Assembly: GCF_017301635.1 (NCBI RefSeq)
Contig: NZ_CP071091.1
Location: 8,796,501-8,860,500 of the forward strand
Length of the DNA stretch: 64,000 bases
Source of the DNA: Myxococcus landrumus
GTDB taxonomy: Bacteria > Myxococcota > Myxococcia > Myxococcales > Myxococcaceae
Direction of reading: 5' to 3'
The notes beneath the pieces are model-generated. The model was given only the letters and a program-made list of their open reading frames with translations. It did no database searches and was not told the origin of the DNA. Below are positions 24,694-33,245 of this stretch, one piece after another (position 1 is the first letter of the stretch; each line of letters opens with the position of its first letter). A program made the translations under genes and the position numbers.

Positions 24694-27600
24694 ATGCAAG
24701 GAAACGTGCTATTCCATCGACTTCTGGATTCTGACGACCTTCCGGTCCCCGCCTTCGTGAGCGACGAAGAGAAGACAACTGTCCTGGACGAGCGAAGCCG
24801 GCCTACGAGCTCCTCGTGGGGGGACCGCATCCGCACACCTGTCACGCTTTCGGGGGATGGCGCGGGCACGCGCCGTTCGCTGGAAGTGGGGATGGTGGTG
24901 ACGGGGCGCTACCGGGTGGAGGGCCTCCTGGGCGAGGGCGGCATGGGCCGCATCTGGCTGGCGGAGGACCTGCACGAGCGGCGGCGCGTGGCGCTCAAGG
25001 AGATGCAGGTTCCGTCGGGCTTGTCGGCGGGCAAGTCGGAGGAGCTGGTGCTGATGTTCCGGCACGAGTTCTTCGCGATGAAGAAGCTCCAACATCCCGG
25101 CACGCTGAAGGTGTTCGACTGGGGGATGACGGAGGCGGGCAACCGCTTCATCACCATGGAGGTGGTGGACGGGCAGGACCTGAGCACGCTCGCGCGCGAC
25201 GCACCGCTGGACACGCGCACGCTGTACCGGGTGCTGCTGCAGATGGCGCAGGTGCTGGCGTTCATCCACTCGCGCCTCTACGTGCACTGCGACATCAAGG
25301 CGAGCAACGTCCGCATCACCAGCACCGGCGCGGTGAAGCTGATGGACTTCGGGGTGATGCACCAGCTGGGCACCCCGAGCCCCGGCAAGCTCAAGGGCAC
25401 GCTGGAGTACCTGGCTCCGGAGTGGCAGCGCGGCGCGAGCATCGACGGACGCGCGGACCTCTACTCGCTGGGCATCATGGCGTACTACCTGGTGACGCGC
25501 CGGCTGCCCTTCAAGCGCAACACGCCCGCGGCGCTCCTGGCGGAGCACCTGACGCGGCCACCTCCCAGGCCCTCCACGCTGGTGCCGGTGGAGCCGGCGT
25601 TGGAGGAGATCATCCTGCTGTTGCTGGCGAAGGACCCTCGCGAGCGCTTCCAGGACGCGGGCGAGCTGATGGAGGCGCTCTGTCACGCCAGCGGCGAGCC
25701 CATGCCCGAGGAGCCGCTGTCGGCGCGCTCCAGCTATCTGCACGTCCCGGAGGTGGTGGGGCGCGCGGCGGAGCTGGAGGCGCTGATGAACGGCCTGGCC
25801 GAAGCGGACTGGGGGCAGTCGCGCGCGGTGCTGCTGGGCGCTCCGGCGGGCGTGGGCAAGACGCGGTTGCTCCAGGAGTTCGAGCTGCAGGCGAAGCTGG
25901 CGGAGCTGCCGTTCGGCCGAGGGCAGTGTCGCGCGGAGGGACAGGCGCCGCTGACGCCCATCGCGCAGGCGCTCCGCGCGTTGATGCCGCACACGCCCAC
26001 GGACGTGATGGAGCGGCTGTCGCCCCGGCTGTCGCGGCTGATGCCGTCGTTGTCGGCGGAGCCGTCGGGTGTGGCGCCGGTGCCGGGCGAGGAGAAGCTG
26101 GGCTTCTTCGGGGCGCTGGCGGAGTGGGTCCAGGTGCTCGGGCGGAGGATGACGTTCGTCCTGTGCTTCGAGGACCTGCACTGGGCGGACACCGCGTCGC
26201 TCGAGGTGCTCAACGTGCTCATCCGCGCGCTGCATGGGACGCGCGGGATGGTGGTGGGGACGTTCCGCTCCAGGGAGCTGAGCCGGTTGAGCCTGGCGTT
26301 CCAGACGGTGGACGAGAAGCTCACGCGCCGCATGGACCTGGAGCCGCTGGGCGCCGAGCACGTGGGCACGCTGGTGGGCCTGGCGCTGCCGGGGCTGGAG
26401 GTGCCCGAGGGCTTCGTGGCGCGGCTGCACGCCATCACGGGAGGCAACGCGTTCTTCGCCACCGAGTGTCTGCGCGCGCTGGTGGAGGAGGGCGCGCTGA
26501 CGCGGGTGGGTGGGCGCTGGACGGCGCAGGCGGGGCTGGACACGCGGTCGCTTCCGTCGAGCATCCAGGCCGCGGTGCTGGAGCGCTTGTCGTCCGCGCC
26601 CGTGGAGCAGGTGTCGCTGCTGCGGCGGCTGGCGCCAGCGGGGCGGAGCCTGGAGCTGCCGATGGTGCGCGCGCTCGCGGGGCTGCCTGAGACGGAGCTG
26701 TTCGCGGTGCTGGACGGCATCGTCGAGCGGCAGTTCCTCCAGGAGGAGGAGGGCCGTTACGTCTTCACGCACGACACCGTGCACCAGGCGGTCTACGACA
26801 GCACGGTGGAGGATGAGCGGCGCGTGGCGCACGGGCGCGTGGCGCTGGCGCTGCAGACGCTCTACTACCAGCGCTCGGACCTGGCGCGCACGGTGGGCTG
26901 GCACTACCTGCGCTCGACGGAGCCGGAGCTGGCGATAGGTCCGCTGCTGGATGCGGGCCGCGCGGCGATGGAGTCGCAGGCGTTGCTGGAGGCGACGCTG
27001 CTGCTCAAGGAGGCGTCGACGTTGCTGGAGGCCGCGCCCGACTTTCCGGGGCGGGACCGGCTGCTCCTGCGCATCTGGGTGACGCTGGTGGAGGTGGGCT
27101 ACGCGAGCGACCCGCCCAGCTCCCTGGCCTTCGCGGAGAAGCTCTTCTCGCACTGGTCCTCGACGGTGGACCTGGAGGAGGGGAGACGGGTCGCGCTGGC
27201 GCAGTTGGACGCGGCGTGCTCGGCGCCCGAGGAGGAGCGGCCGGCGCGGCTGAGGGAGCTGTTCCGCGAGCGGGAGGCGGATGCGCAGGTGTCACCCGCG
27301 GACATCTTCTGGAAGATGGCGGAGCTGCGCATCCTGCAAGGGATGGCGCTGGCGATTGTCGGGCGCACGCGGGATTTGGATGCGCTGTTGGAGCGGGTGA
27401 GGGTGGAGCAGCCGGAGGTGTCGCCGTATCGCGCGGGGACGCTCCTGGCGCCCGCGGTGCTCAGCGCGTACACGGGGCGCTCGGCGGGGGTGGTGGAGGC
27501 GCAGTTCGAGCAGCTCGCCCGGCTGCGAGGGCTGCGCGAGGTGATGGGGCGGCTGCCGCGCAGGTTGGCGTGGGCGTTGGGGATGGGCGGCTACATGATG

Positions 27601-28467
27601 AACATGAACCTGGCGTTGCGCGGGGAGCCGCTCGACGCGCAGGCCACGCGCGACGGCTACGTGGTGGCGGAGTCGCACGGCTTCACGGACGTGCGTGCGT
27701 TCCACCTGTTCACGGTGGTGACGCGCGCGGCCTTCACCGGGGACGGGGCGGCGTTCGTGCCCGCGTTCACGGAGAAGACGGACCTGGTGCGTCGGCTGGG
27801 CAATCCGCGGTTGATGGAGCGCAACCTGGCCATCTTCACGCCGCCCTACTACCTGGAGCGCGGAGAGCACGAGCACGTGGCCGCGGTGGTGGCGCGTGGC
27901 GAGTCGCTCGCGCGGGTGCTGCCCGAGGACCGCTGGTTGCAGTGTCACGTCCGGGCGTATCAGGCGTGCAGGGACGTGTTGTTCGAGGACGCGGCGGCGG
28001 TGAGACAGTCCTTGCCCCGGGCGCTGGCGGCGGCGCGGGAGGGCGGGCTGCGGATGGAGACGCTGCTGCGTGTCTATCAATCGCGCTTCGAGCGGGAGCA
28101 GGGGCACCTGGAGGCCGCGCGCGAGGCGGCGGAGCTGGCGCTGGCGCGTTCGACGGACCCGGTGCTGGCGAACCCGTGGGATGAAGTGCTGGCACGCAGG
28201 GCCATGGCCGCGTTGCTGTCCGGCGACGAGGGGCTGGTGCACCTTCGCCGGGCGCTCGCGTTGGCGGAGCTGACGGGCAATGTGTTGCAGGTGGGGCATG
28301 TGAGGCTGGCGCTCGCGGAGCGCGCGGCGTCCGTGGAGGCGGCGGTCGCGGAGCTGGAGGCGGCGGAGGCGGCCTTCACCGAGGCACGCGCGTCCAATCT
28401 CCAGGCACAGGCCGCGTCACTTCGCGGTGCGCTCCGGCGCAGCGCGGAGACCCGGCAGAGCGCATAG
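24694..28467 (+). CDS. Ser/Thr protein kinase fused to AAA ATPase and TPR-like repeats
   Basis: This is a 1257-residue signalling protein of the PknK type. Residues about 70-330 form a Hanks kinase with GEGGMGRIWLA, Lys 102 in ALKEM, the catalytic loop HCDIKASN (Arg of HRD is Cys 199), DFG at 218-220 and LAPE. Residues about 375-650 are an AAA/NB-ARC-like ATPase with the Walker A GAPAGVGKTRLL near 381-391 and a Walker B-like LCFEDLHWAD near 491. The remainder (about 700-1257) is a helical, TPR-like solenoid. It is common in myxobacteria as a signal integrator that recruits transcription partners. No membrane helix is visible, so it is cytoplasmic. Confidence 0.93.
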   Translation: MQGNVLFHRLLDSDDLPVPAFVSDEEKTTVLDERSRPTSSSWGDRIRTPVTLSGDGAGTRRSLEVGMVVTGRYRVEGLLGEGGMGRIWLAEDLHERRRVALKEMQVPSGLSAGKSEELVLMFRHEFFAMKKLQHPGTLKVFDWGMTEAGNRFITMEVVDGQDLSTLARDAPLDTRTLYRVLLQMAQVLAFIHSRLYVHCDIKASNVRITSTGAVKLMDFGVMHQLGTPSPGKLKGTLEYLAPEWQRGASIDGRADLYSLGIMAYYLVTRRLPFKRNTPAALLAEHLTRPPPRPSTLVPVEPALEEIILLLLAKDPRERFQDAGELMEALCHASGEPMPEEPLSARSSYLHVPEVVGRAAELEALMNGLAEADWGQSRAVLLGAPAGVGKTRLLQEFELQAKLAELPFGRGQCRAEGQAPLTPIAQALRALMPHTPTDVMERLSPRLSRLMPSLSAEPSGVAPVPGEEKLGFFGALAEWVQVLGRRMTFVLCFEDLHWADTASLEVLNVLIRALHGTRGMVVGTFRSRELSRLSLAFQTVDEKLTRRMDLEPLGAEHVGTLVGLALPGLEVPEGFVARLHAITGGNAFFATECLRALVEEGALTRVGGRWTAQAGLDTRSLPSSIQAAVLERLSSAPVEQVSLLRRLAPAGRSLELPMVRALAGLPETELFAVLDGIVERQFLQEEEGRYVFTHDTVHQAVYDSTVEDERRVAHGRVALALQTLYYQRSDLARTVGWHYLRSTEPELAIGPLLDAGRAAMESQALLEATLLLKEASTLLEAAPDFPGRDRLLLRIWVTLVEVGYASDPPSSLAFAEKLFSHWSSTVDLEEGRRVALAQLDAACSAPEEERPARLRELFREREADAQVSPADIFWKMAELRILQGMALAIVGRTRDLDALLERVRVEQPEVSPYRAGTLLAPAVLSAYTGRSAGVVEAQFEQLARLRGLREVMGRLPRRLAWALGMGGYMMNMNLALRGEPLDAQATRDGYVVAESHGFTDVRAFHLFTVVTRAAFTGDGAAFVPAFTEKTDLVRRLGNPRLMERNLAIFTPPYYLERGEHEHVAAVVARGESLARVLPEDRWLQCHVRAYQACRDVLFEDAAAVRQSLPRALAAAREGGLRMETLLRVYQSRFEREQGHLEAAREAAELALARSTDPVLANPWDEVLARRAMAALLSGDEGLVHLRRALALAELTGNVLQVGHVRLALAERAASVEAAVAELEAAEAAFTEARASNLQAQAASLRGALRRSAETRQSA

Positions 28468-28505
28468 CCTGTTGTCGAAGCGCGGTCTTTCCCTCGGAGC
28501 TTGTC

Positions 28506-28925
28506 ATGGTGTGGCCCTTCCACTTCGCGGGGACATTTCGTGAGCTGGGGTAGGTCAATCCCGAGGGAGCGTGCCCTTCGCTTGTCGAGGCGAGAGGGAG
28601 GCTTCCCGTCGAGTACCGCGTGTCCGTGGCGGCCTGGCTCGGGACGGGCGCCGTCTCTTCGGCCACCAGTGGCCGCGCCGATGACGGGCTTACTGGTGAG
28701 AAGCACATCGCGCTGAATGTGATGCGGACCGATGGGACGTGGAGCTGGCCTGCGACCCTCGCGCACGATGGCGAGCACCAGGGCGTGGGCATTCCCGAAG
28801 AGATGCTCCAACACAGGCGGGCGCGGGAATGGCGTGGCCCTGTCCTCTCGCACGAGGAGCTCGTGGCGTTGAGCGACGAGGTGTTCAAGTTCGCGAGGTC
28901 GCTGAACAAGAAGCGGAGGCAGGGC
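28506..28925 (+). pseudogene. Broken gene with in-frame TAG at codon 16
   Basis: An ATG at 28506 with GGAG seven bases upstream opens MVWPFHFAGTFRELG, then TAG at 28551. The same frame continues for over 120 codons with protein-like content: GEKHIALNVMRTDGTWSW, then LAHDGEHQGVGIPEEML, then LSHEELVALSDEVFKFAR. It has no stop before it runs into the next gene, so the original end is also lost. I do not know the family. It might instead be an intact shorter gene started at an internal GTG near 28619. The end given is where coding character fades. Confidence 0.45.
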
Positions 28926-29066
28926 GCGGCGGAGCCTCGGTGGGGTGGCCGGTTACGGATTGTTTCAGCGGATGCGGAGTCCCCGGTGCTCCTCGGGCCG
29001 GACTCCCGGGGGCATGACTCCTCCGGCTCGCAATCGAGGCAAGGGAGGAGGGTAGAGTCTCCGCGC

Positions 29067-29723
29067 ATGGCACTCGCACCCCTCCGCTTCTGCTTCGACT
29101 ATCTGTCTCCCTATGCCTATCTGGCGTGGACGCGGATGCCAGCACTGGCCGCGCGCCATGGCCGTCGGGTGGAGCCCGTCCCCGTGCTGCTCGCGGGAGT
29201 GCTCAACGCCACCGGAAACATCGGCCCCGCGGAGGTGCCCGCCAAGCGCGGCTACATCTTCAAGCACACGTTCCGCATCGCCCATGAGCTGGGTGTTCCC
29301 TTCGGCCCGCCGCCCTCGCACCCCTTCGTCCCGCTGCTCCCGCTCCGGGTGACGGCGGCGGTGGATGACCTCGACGCACGCAGCCGCCTCGTGTCCGCGC
29401 TCTTCGCGCAGGTCTGGGGCGGAGGCCACGGCGCGGAGACACCCGAGCAGGTCGCCGTGGCCATCCAGGCCGCCGGGCTGGACGCGCCCTCCCTGCTCGC
29501 CGCCGCTCAGCGCCAGGACATCAAGGACCGCGTGCGCCGCAACACGGACGAGGCCATCGCGGCGGGGGCCTTCGGCGTGCCCACCGTCATCGCCGACGGC
29601 GAGCTGTTCTTCGGCCTGGACTCCCTGGGACACCTGGAGCTTTTCCTCCGGGGCGAGGACCCCCTGAAGTCCGAATTCCTGGAGCGCTGGAAGAACCTGC
29701 CCGCCACCGCATCCCGTCGTTGA
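29067..29723 (+). CDS. 2-hydroxychromene-2-carboxylate isomerase-like (DsbA-fold) protein
   Basis: This is a 218-residue thioredoxin-fold (DsbA/kappa-GST-like) protein. Conserved features are FCFDYLSPYAYLAW with Ser in place of the CxxC of oxidoreductases, and GAFGVPTVIADGELFFGLD with the cis-proline loop. Members use glutathione to isomerise 2-hydroxychromene-2-carboxylate in naphthalene-type degradation, but many relatives act elsewhere. ATG 29067 is chosen because the DsbA-like motif begins there. The in-frame sequence upstream belongs to the broken gene, and this gene itself looks complete. Substrate unknown. Confidence 0.9.
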   Translation: MALAPLRFCFDYLSPYAYLAWTRMPALAARHGRRVEPVPVLLAGVLNATGNIGPAEVPAKRGYIFKHTFRIAHELGVPFGPPPSHPFVPLLPLRVTAAVDDLDARSRLVSALFAQVWGGGHGAETPEQVAVAIQAAGLDAPSLLAAAQRQDIKDRVRRNTDEAIAAGAFGVPTVIADGELFFGLDSLGHLELFLRGEDPLKSEFLERWKNLPATASRR

Positions 29724-29802
29724 ACGAGGACCCAGGACGCACTGGATTCCGCTAGGGTGCCCCGCTGGCGGGGCCGCCGTCCCGCCTCCAGGTGCTCACC
29801 GA

Positions 29803-30450
29803 ATGAACGTCCTCGCCGAGCTGGGCATCGTCGTCGCGGGCCTCGTGCTCGCCATCGTTCTTCTGGCGCTCAACTTCTGGCGCGCCATCCTCTTTCTCTT
29901 TCCCCACCGCGTCCGCGTCGAGCCCGAAGCCCCCGCGGACCAGATGGACCTGCCGCTCGAATTGGCCACTGTCGCCATCCAGCTCCAGGCCCTCGGCTTC
30001 GTGGCGCTCGGAAGCCACGAGGAGAAGCCGCCGCTCCAGCGCGCCACGCGCTCCTACGACTTCGCCCACCCCAGTGAGCGCGTCTTCGCCACGCTGTATC
30101 AAGCCGCCGACGGTGAGCCCCGCCTCTACCTGCTCACTCCCCTGGCACCCGAGGGCTTCGTCATCACCGCCGGCTATCGCCGCCCCGCCCTGGACCTCCC
30201 AGGTGTCTACCGCAGCGGTTCACTGTCGGACGCTTCCCCTGACCGTCTGCTGCGCGCCCACCTGCGCCGCATGGAGGGCGTCACCCCGGCGGGTGACTTC
30301 ACCTGGGAACGTCGGGTGGAGGCCGGGCGTTCGTGGTATCGCGGGCTCGGTCGGAAGGAGATACGCCGACAGAACCTGCAAGGACTGTTGTGGACGGTGA
30401 TGGCGCTTGCCATCGTCGCCAGCGCCTTCCTGGGGCGGCGCGCGTCCTGA
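29803..30450 (+). CDS. Hypothetical membrane protein with N- and C-terminal helices
   Basis: This is a 215-residue protein with a hydrophobic N-terminal helix (residues about 5-28, ELGIVVAGLVLAIVLLALNF) and a second near the C-terminus (about 195-210, LLWTVMALAIVASAFLG). Between them is a folded domain of about 150 residues of mixed strands, with no recognised motif. No family is recognised. It lies between the isomerase-like gene and the thiolase gene on the same strand, with 79 and 64 bases of spacing; these distances do not prove cotranscription. Function unknown. Confidence 0.75.
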   Translation: MNVLAELGIVVAGLVLAIVLLALNFWRAILFLFPHRVRVEPEAPADQMDLPLELATVAIQLQALGFVALGSHEEKPPLQRATRSYDFAHPSERVFATLYQAADGEPRLYLLTPLAPEGFVITAGYRRPALDLPGVYRSGSLSDASPDRLLRAHLRRMEGVTPAGDFTWERRVEAGRSWYRGLGRKEIRRQNLQGLLWTVMALAIVASAFLGRRAS

Positions 30451-30514
30451 ACCCCGCCGCCCCGTCACTGCGTGCGTGCACCGCGCGCCCCTTGAGAGTA
30501 GGTAGACGAGCACC

Positions 30515-31711
30515 ATGAAGAGCGTGTCCAAGACCGAGGAAATCTTCTTTCTTTCTGGCAAGCGCACCCCGTTCGGCACCTACGGCGGCAGCCTGAAGGA
30601 CCTCAGCGCCACCGACCTCGCCGTCGAGTCCGCGAAGGCCGCCTTCGCCCAGGCGAAGGTCTCCCCCGAGCTCGTCCAGCACGTCGTGTACGGCAACGTC
30701 GTGCAGACCAGCGCGGATGCCATCTACCTGCCGCGCCACGTGGGCCTGCGCACCGGTGTCCCCGTCCCCGTGCCGGCCCTGGGCGTCAACCGCCTGTGCG
30801 GCTCCGGCTTCCAGGCCTTCATCACCGCCGCGGAGCTGATGCTCACGGAGCAGGCGGACTGCGTGCTCGCCGGCGGCACCGAGTCCATGAGCCAGGCGCC
30901 CCACGTCATCCGCGGCGCGCGCTGGGGCCTGCCGCTGGGCAAGGGCAACCTGGAGGACATGCTCTGGACGGCGCTGACGGACAGTTACACCGGCAACCCG
31001 ATGGCGCTCACAGCCGAGCAGCTCGCGGTGGACTACTCGCTCACTCAGGACCAGGTGGACGAGTACGCCGTCCTCACCCAGAAGCGCTTCGCCGCCGCGC
31101 AGGAGGCCGGCCGCTTCCAGGATGAAATCGCGCCCGTCACGCTCAAGACGAAGAAGGGCGAGACCATTGTTTCCAAGGACGAGCACAACCGTCCGGAGAC
31201 CACCGTGGAAGGGCTGCGCAAGCTGCCCAAGGTCTTCAAGAAGGACGGCGTGGTGCACGCGGGCGCCGCCAGCGGCATCTGCGACGGCGCGGGAAGCATG
31301 GTGATGGCCACGCGCAGCTTCGTGGAGAAGCACGGCCTGAAGCCCATCGCCCGGCTGGTGAACTGGGGCGTGGCCGGGTGTGACCCGAAGGTGATGGGCA
31401 TCGGCCCCGCGCCCGCCATCCGCAACCTGCTGACGCGCGCGCAGGCGAAGCTGACCGACATGGACCTCTTCGAGGTGAACGAGGCCTTCGCGCCGCAGTA
31501 CCTGGCGGTGGAGAAGGAGCTGGGCCTGCCTCGCGAGCAGTCCAACGTGAACGGCGGCGCCATCGCCGTGGGCCACCCGCTGGGCGCCTCTGGCGCGCGC
31601 ATCACCACGACGCTGGTCTACGAGCTCAAGCGCCGCGGTGGCCGCTATGGTATCGGATCCGCCTGTATCGGGGGCGGCCAGGGCATCGCGGTGCTCGTCG
31701 AGGCGCTCTGA
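30515..31711 (+). CDS. Acetyl-CoA acetyltransferase (thiolase)
   Basis: This is a 398-residue thiolase. The acyl-accepting Cys 95 is in NRLCGSGFQ, the GHP motif AIAVGHPLGASGARI supplies the base His, and the second Cys is in ACIGGGQGIA near the C-terminus. It opens EIFFLSGKRTPFGTYGGSL. It condenses two acetyl-CoA to acetoacetyl-CoA or cleaves 3-ketoacyl-CoA in the cytoplasm. The stop codon overlaps the start of the next small gene as ATGA-like TGATG. All active-site residues are present. Confidence 0.94.
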   Translation: MKSVSKTEEIFFLSGKRTPFGTYGGSLKDLSATDLAVESAKAAFAQAKVSPELVQHVVYGNVVQTSADAIYLPRHVGLRTGVPVPVPALGVNRLCGSGFQAFITAAELMLTEQADCVLAGGTESMSQAPHVIRGARWGLPLGKGNLEDMLWTALTDSYTGNPMALTAEQLAVDYSLTQDQVDEYAVLTQKRFAAAQEAGRFQDEIAPVTLKTKKGETIVSKDEHNRPETTVEGLRKLPKVFKKDGVVHAGAASGICDGAGSMVMATRSFVEKHGLKPIARLVNWGVAGCDPKVMGIGPAPAIRNLLTRAQAKLTDMDLFEVNEAFAPQYLAVEKELGLPREQSNVNGGAIAVGHPLGASGARITTTLVYELKRRGGRYGIGSACIGGGQGIAVLVEAL

Positions 31712-31959
31712 TGCCTGCACACGACTTCCAACCGGGACGCGAGATGAGCAACGAGGTGGACGCGAAGACGGCCCGCGAGCGGGCCAAGGCCATCGCCGAG
31801 CAGCGCCGCGCGGAGCGTCGCAACCGTAAGCGCAAGTGCGTGGTGTGCGGCGTGGAGGAGAGCGACAAGACGCCGCTCACTGCCCACCCGGAAGGCATTG
31901 GCCCGGCCTGCAAGGACGAGGTCACCTGCCAGGGCCGCAGGGCCAGCATGGGCCGCTGA
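31711..31959 (+). CDS. Small zinc-ribbon-like hypothetical protein
   Basis: This is an 82-residue (or 71-residue) protein. The ATG at 31711 overlaps the thiolase stop; an ATG at 31744 follows a GGGACGCGAG stretch and is an equally good start. The N-terminal half is a charged helix (KTARERAKAIAEQRRAERRN). The C-terminal half carries CVVCGVEE and, after about 18 residues, CKDEVTC, a Cys4 set consistent with a zinc ribbon or treble clef. RNA or DNA binding is possible. No named family recognised. Confidence 0.75.
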   Translation: MPAHDFQPGREMSNEVDAKTARERAKAIAEQRRAERRNRKRKCVVCGVEESDKTPLTAHPEGIGPACKDEVTCQGRRASMGR

Positions 31960-31967
31960 AGTCCACG

Positions 31968-31994
31968 GGGCCTCGCGCCAGACGCGCGGGGCCC
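31968..31994 (+). terminator. Strong hairpin after the small zinc protein
   Basis: GGGCC, TC and GCGC (31968-31978) pair with GCGC, GG and GGCCC (31984-31994) around five bases, giving an 11-bp stem with one G-T pair, nine bases after the stop codon at 31959. No T tract follows, so the terminator call rests on position and stem strength. Confidence 0.4.
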
Positions 31995-32110
31995 TGGCCC
32001 GCAGGTGCATCGCGGGTGTCGTCTGCGGAACGGTGGGACGGAGGCCCCGGACCTGGGGCCCGGGGTGGGGCATCCAGGCCCGCCAGAAGCCGGTAATTCG
32101 GGCCCGTTTC

Positions 32111-32139
32111 TTGATGGAAGAATCGTCTCGGGGTAAACG
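32111..32139 (+). promoter_or_regulatory. Weak candidate promoter for the 66-residue protein gene
   Basis: TTGATG at 32111-32116 and TAAACG at 32134-32139 are 17 bases apart, upstream of the ATG at 32172. The -10 box matches the consensus at only three positions. Confidence 0.25.
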
Positions 32140-32171
32140 TCCAGAATCTCAGCTTGAGACCGAGGGTCGGA

Positions 32172-32372
32172 ATGGGCGTTACGAGCTTCACGGGAGTCAA
32201 GGTGTTCTCCACCACGCTCGCGCGTGACCGCGAGAACATGGGTGAGAACATCACCAAGTGGCTCAAGGAGAATCTGGTCAACATCGACGTGGTCGACAAG
32301 GTGGTGACCCAGTCCTCGGACAAGGAGTTCCACTGTCTGACCATCACGATTTTCTACCGCGCGAAGGCTTGA
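32172..32372 (+). CDS. Small conserved-looking hypothetical protein, 66 residues
   Basis: This is a 66-residue protein, MGVTSFTGVKVFSTTLARD then a helical stretch around NMGENITKWLKENL and a C-terminal strand LTITIFYRAK. GAGGG stands five bases before ATG 32172, and the reading frame has the third-position bias expected of a real gene. No family is recognised. It stands alone between the zinc-ribbon protein and the rhomboid-like protein; the hairpin at 31968 probably isolates it from the thiolase unit. Confidence in coding is good; function unknown. Confidence 0.7.
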   Translation: MGVTSFTGVKVFSTTLARDRENMGENITKWLKENLVNIDVVDKVVTQSSDKEFHCLTITIFYRAKA

Positions 32373-32516
32373 GTCGCCGCCAGGCGACGCATTGAGTCGG
32401 CGTGCGAGGGCGCTCTCTCCCGGGGACCGGGTGGAGCGCCCTTCGTCATTTGGGGTTGCGAAGCGGCGCGGGTTCCACCACCTTTGGCCGGCTGTTGTGC
32501 CCGTGGTGGAGGAAGG

Positions 32517-33242
32517 ATGCGACCGATGCGCAGCTTCGGCGGCAGGGGCGGCGGAGGAGGATTCGGCCTGCCCGGCCTGGAGTCCATGTCGTCCAAGCTG
32601 GCCGTGGGGTTGGTGGCGGGGTCCGTCATGTACCTGCTCCTCCGCGCCCAGGGGAGCTTCCTGCTGCTGATGCCGAGCGGCGTGTTCGGCCACCTCTTCA
32701 TCTGGCAGCCACTCACCTACGCCTTCATCGAGAGCGAGCCCCTCAGCATCATCTTCGGCGCGATGCTCCTGTGGTCCATTGGTGGCTGGCTGGAGGGGTA
32801 CTGGGGCGCGAAGCGGCTGTTGATGGTGGCCGTGGGCTGCACCGCGCTGGCGGGCTATCTGCTGGGCCTGGCGGCGCTCTTCATCCCGATGCCGTACGCC
32901 TACCAGGGCGGCTGGGTGATGTGCTCCGTGCTGTGGGTGGCCTACGGGTTGACCATCGGCAAGGGGCAGACGAACTTCTGGGGCATCCCGCTGTCCGGCA
33001 ATGCCTTCGCGGCCATTGGCGCGGGCTTCGTCCTGCTGCGGGTGCTGACGGCGGGCTTCGCCGGCCAGCTGCCGCACATCGTCGCCATGGTGCTGGTGCT
33101 CGCGTATGTGCGCGGCGCGAGCCCCAAGCGGCTGCTCCTGTACTTCCAGCACTGGCGGCTGCAGCGCCAGCTGCGCGACCGGTCCAAGCACCTGCACGTG
33201 GTGCCGAAGGACCGGCCGGACCGGGACCAGTACCTCAACTGA
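32517..33242 (+). CDS. Rhomboid-like membrane protein, probably not a protease
   Basis: This is a 241-residue protein with about six membrane segments after a Gly-rich N-terminus. The second block WQPLTYAFIESEPLSIIFGA, then GGWLEGYWGAKRLLMV, follows the rhomboid pattern (WQLLTYxF, then LExxWGSxRF). The usual HxxxN is replaced by SEPLSII, and instead of the GxSG serine loop it has GGWVMCSVLW. A His in LPHIVAM lies where the last catalytic helix would be. I infer a pseudo-protease, perhaps with a chaperone or sorting role. GGAGG close to ATG 32517 supports the start. A soluble, basic C-terminal tail follows. Confidence 0.75.
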   Translation: MRPMRSFGGRGGGGGFGLPGLESMSSKLAVGLVAGSVMYLLLRAQGSFLLLMPSGVFGHLFIWQPLTYAFIESEPLSIIFGAMLLWSIGGWLEGYWGAKRLLMVAVGCTALAGYLLGLAALFIPMPYAYQGGWVMCSVLWVAYGLTIGKGQTNFWGIPLSGNAFAAIGAGFVLLRVLTAGFAGQLPHIVAMVLVLAYVRGASPKRLLLYFQHWRLQRQLRDRSKHLHVVPKDRPDRDQYLN

Positions 33243-33245
33243 GCC

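Noticed and set aside
24709..27153. A long minus-strand open frame opposite the Ser/Thr kinase gene
   Set aside because: The sequence is Arg/His/Gln/Leu-rich, as expected for antisense of a high-GC coding frame, and lacks any motif. The plus frame has all kinase and ATPase signatures.
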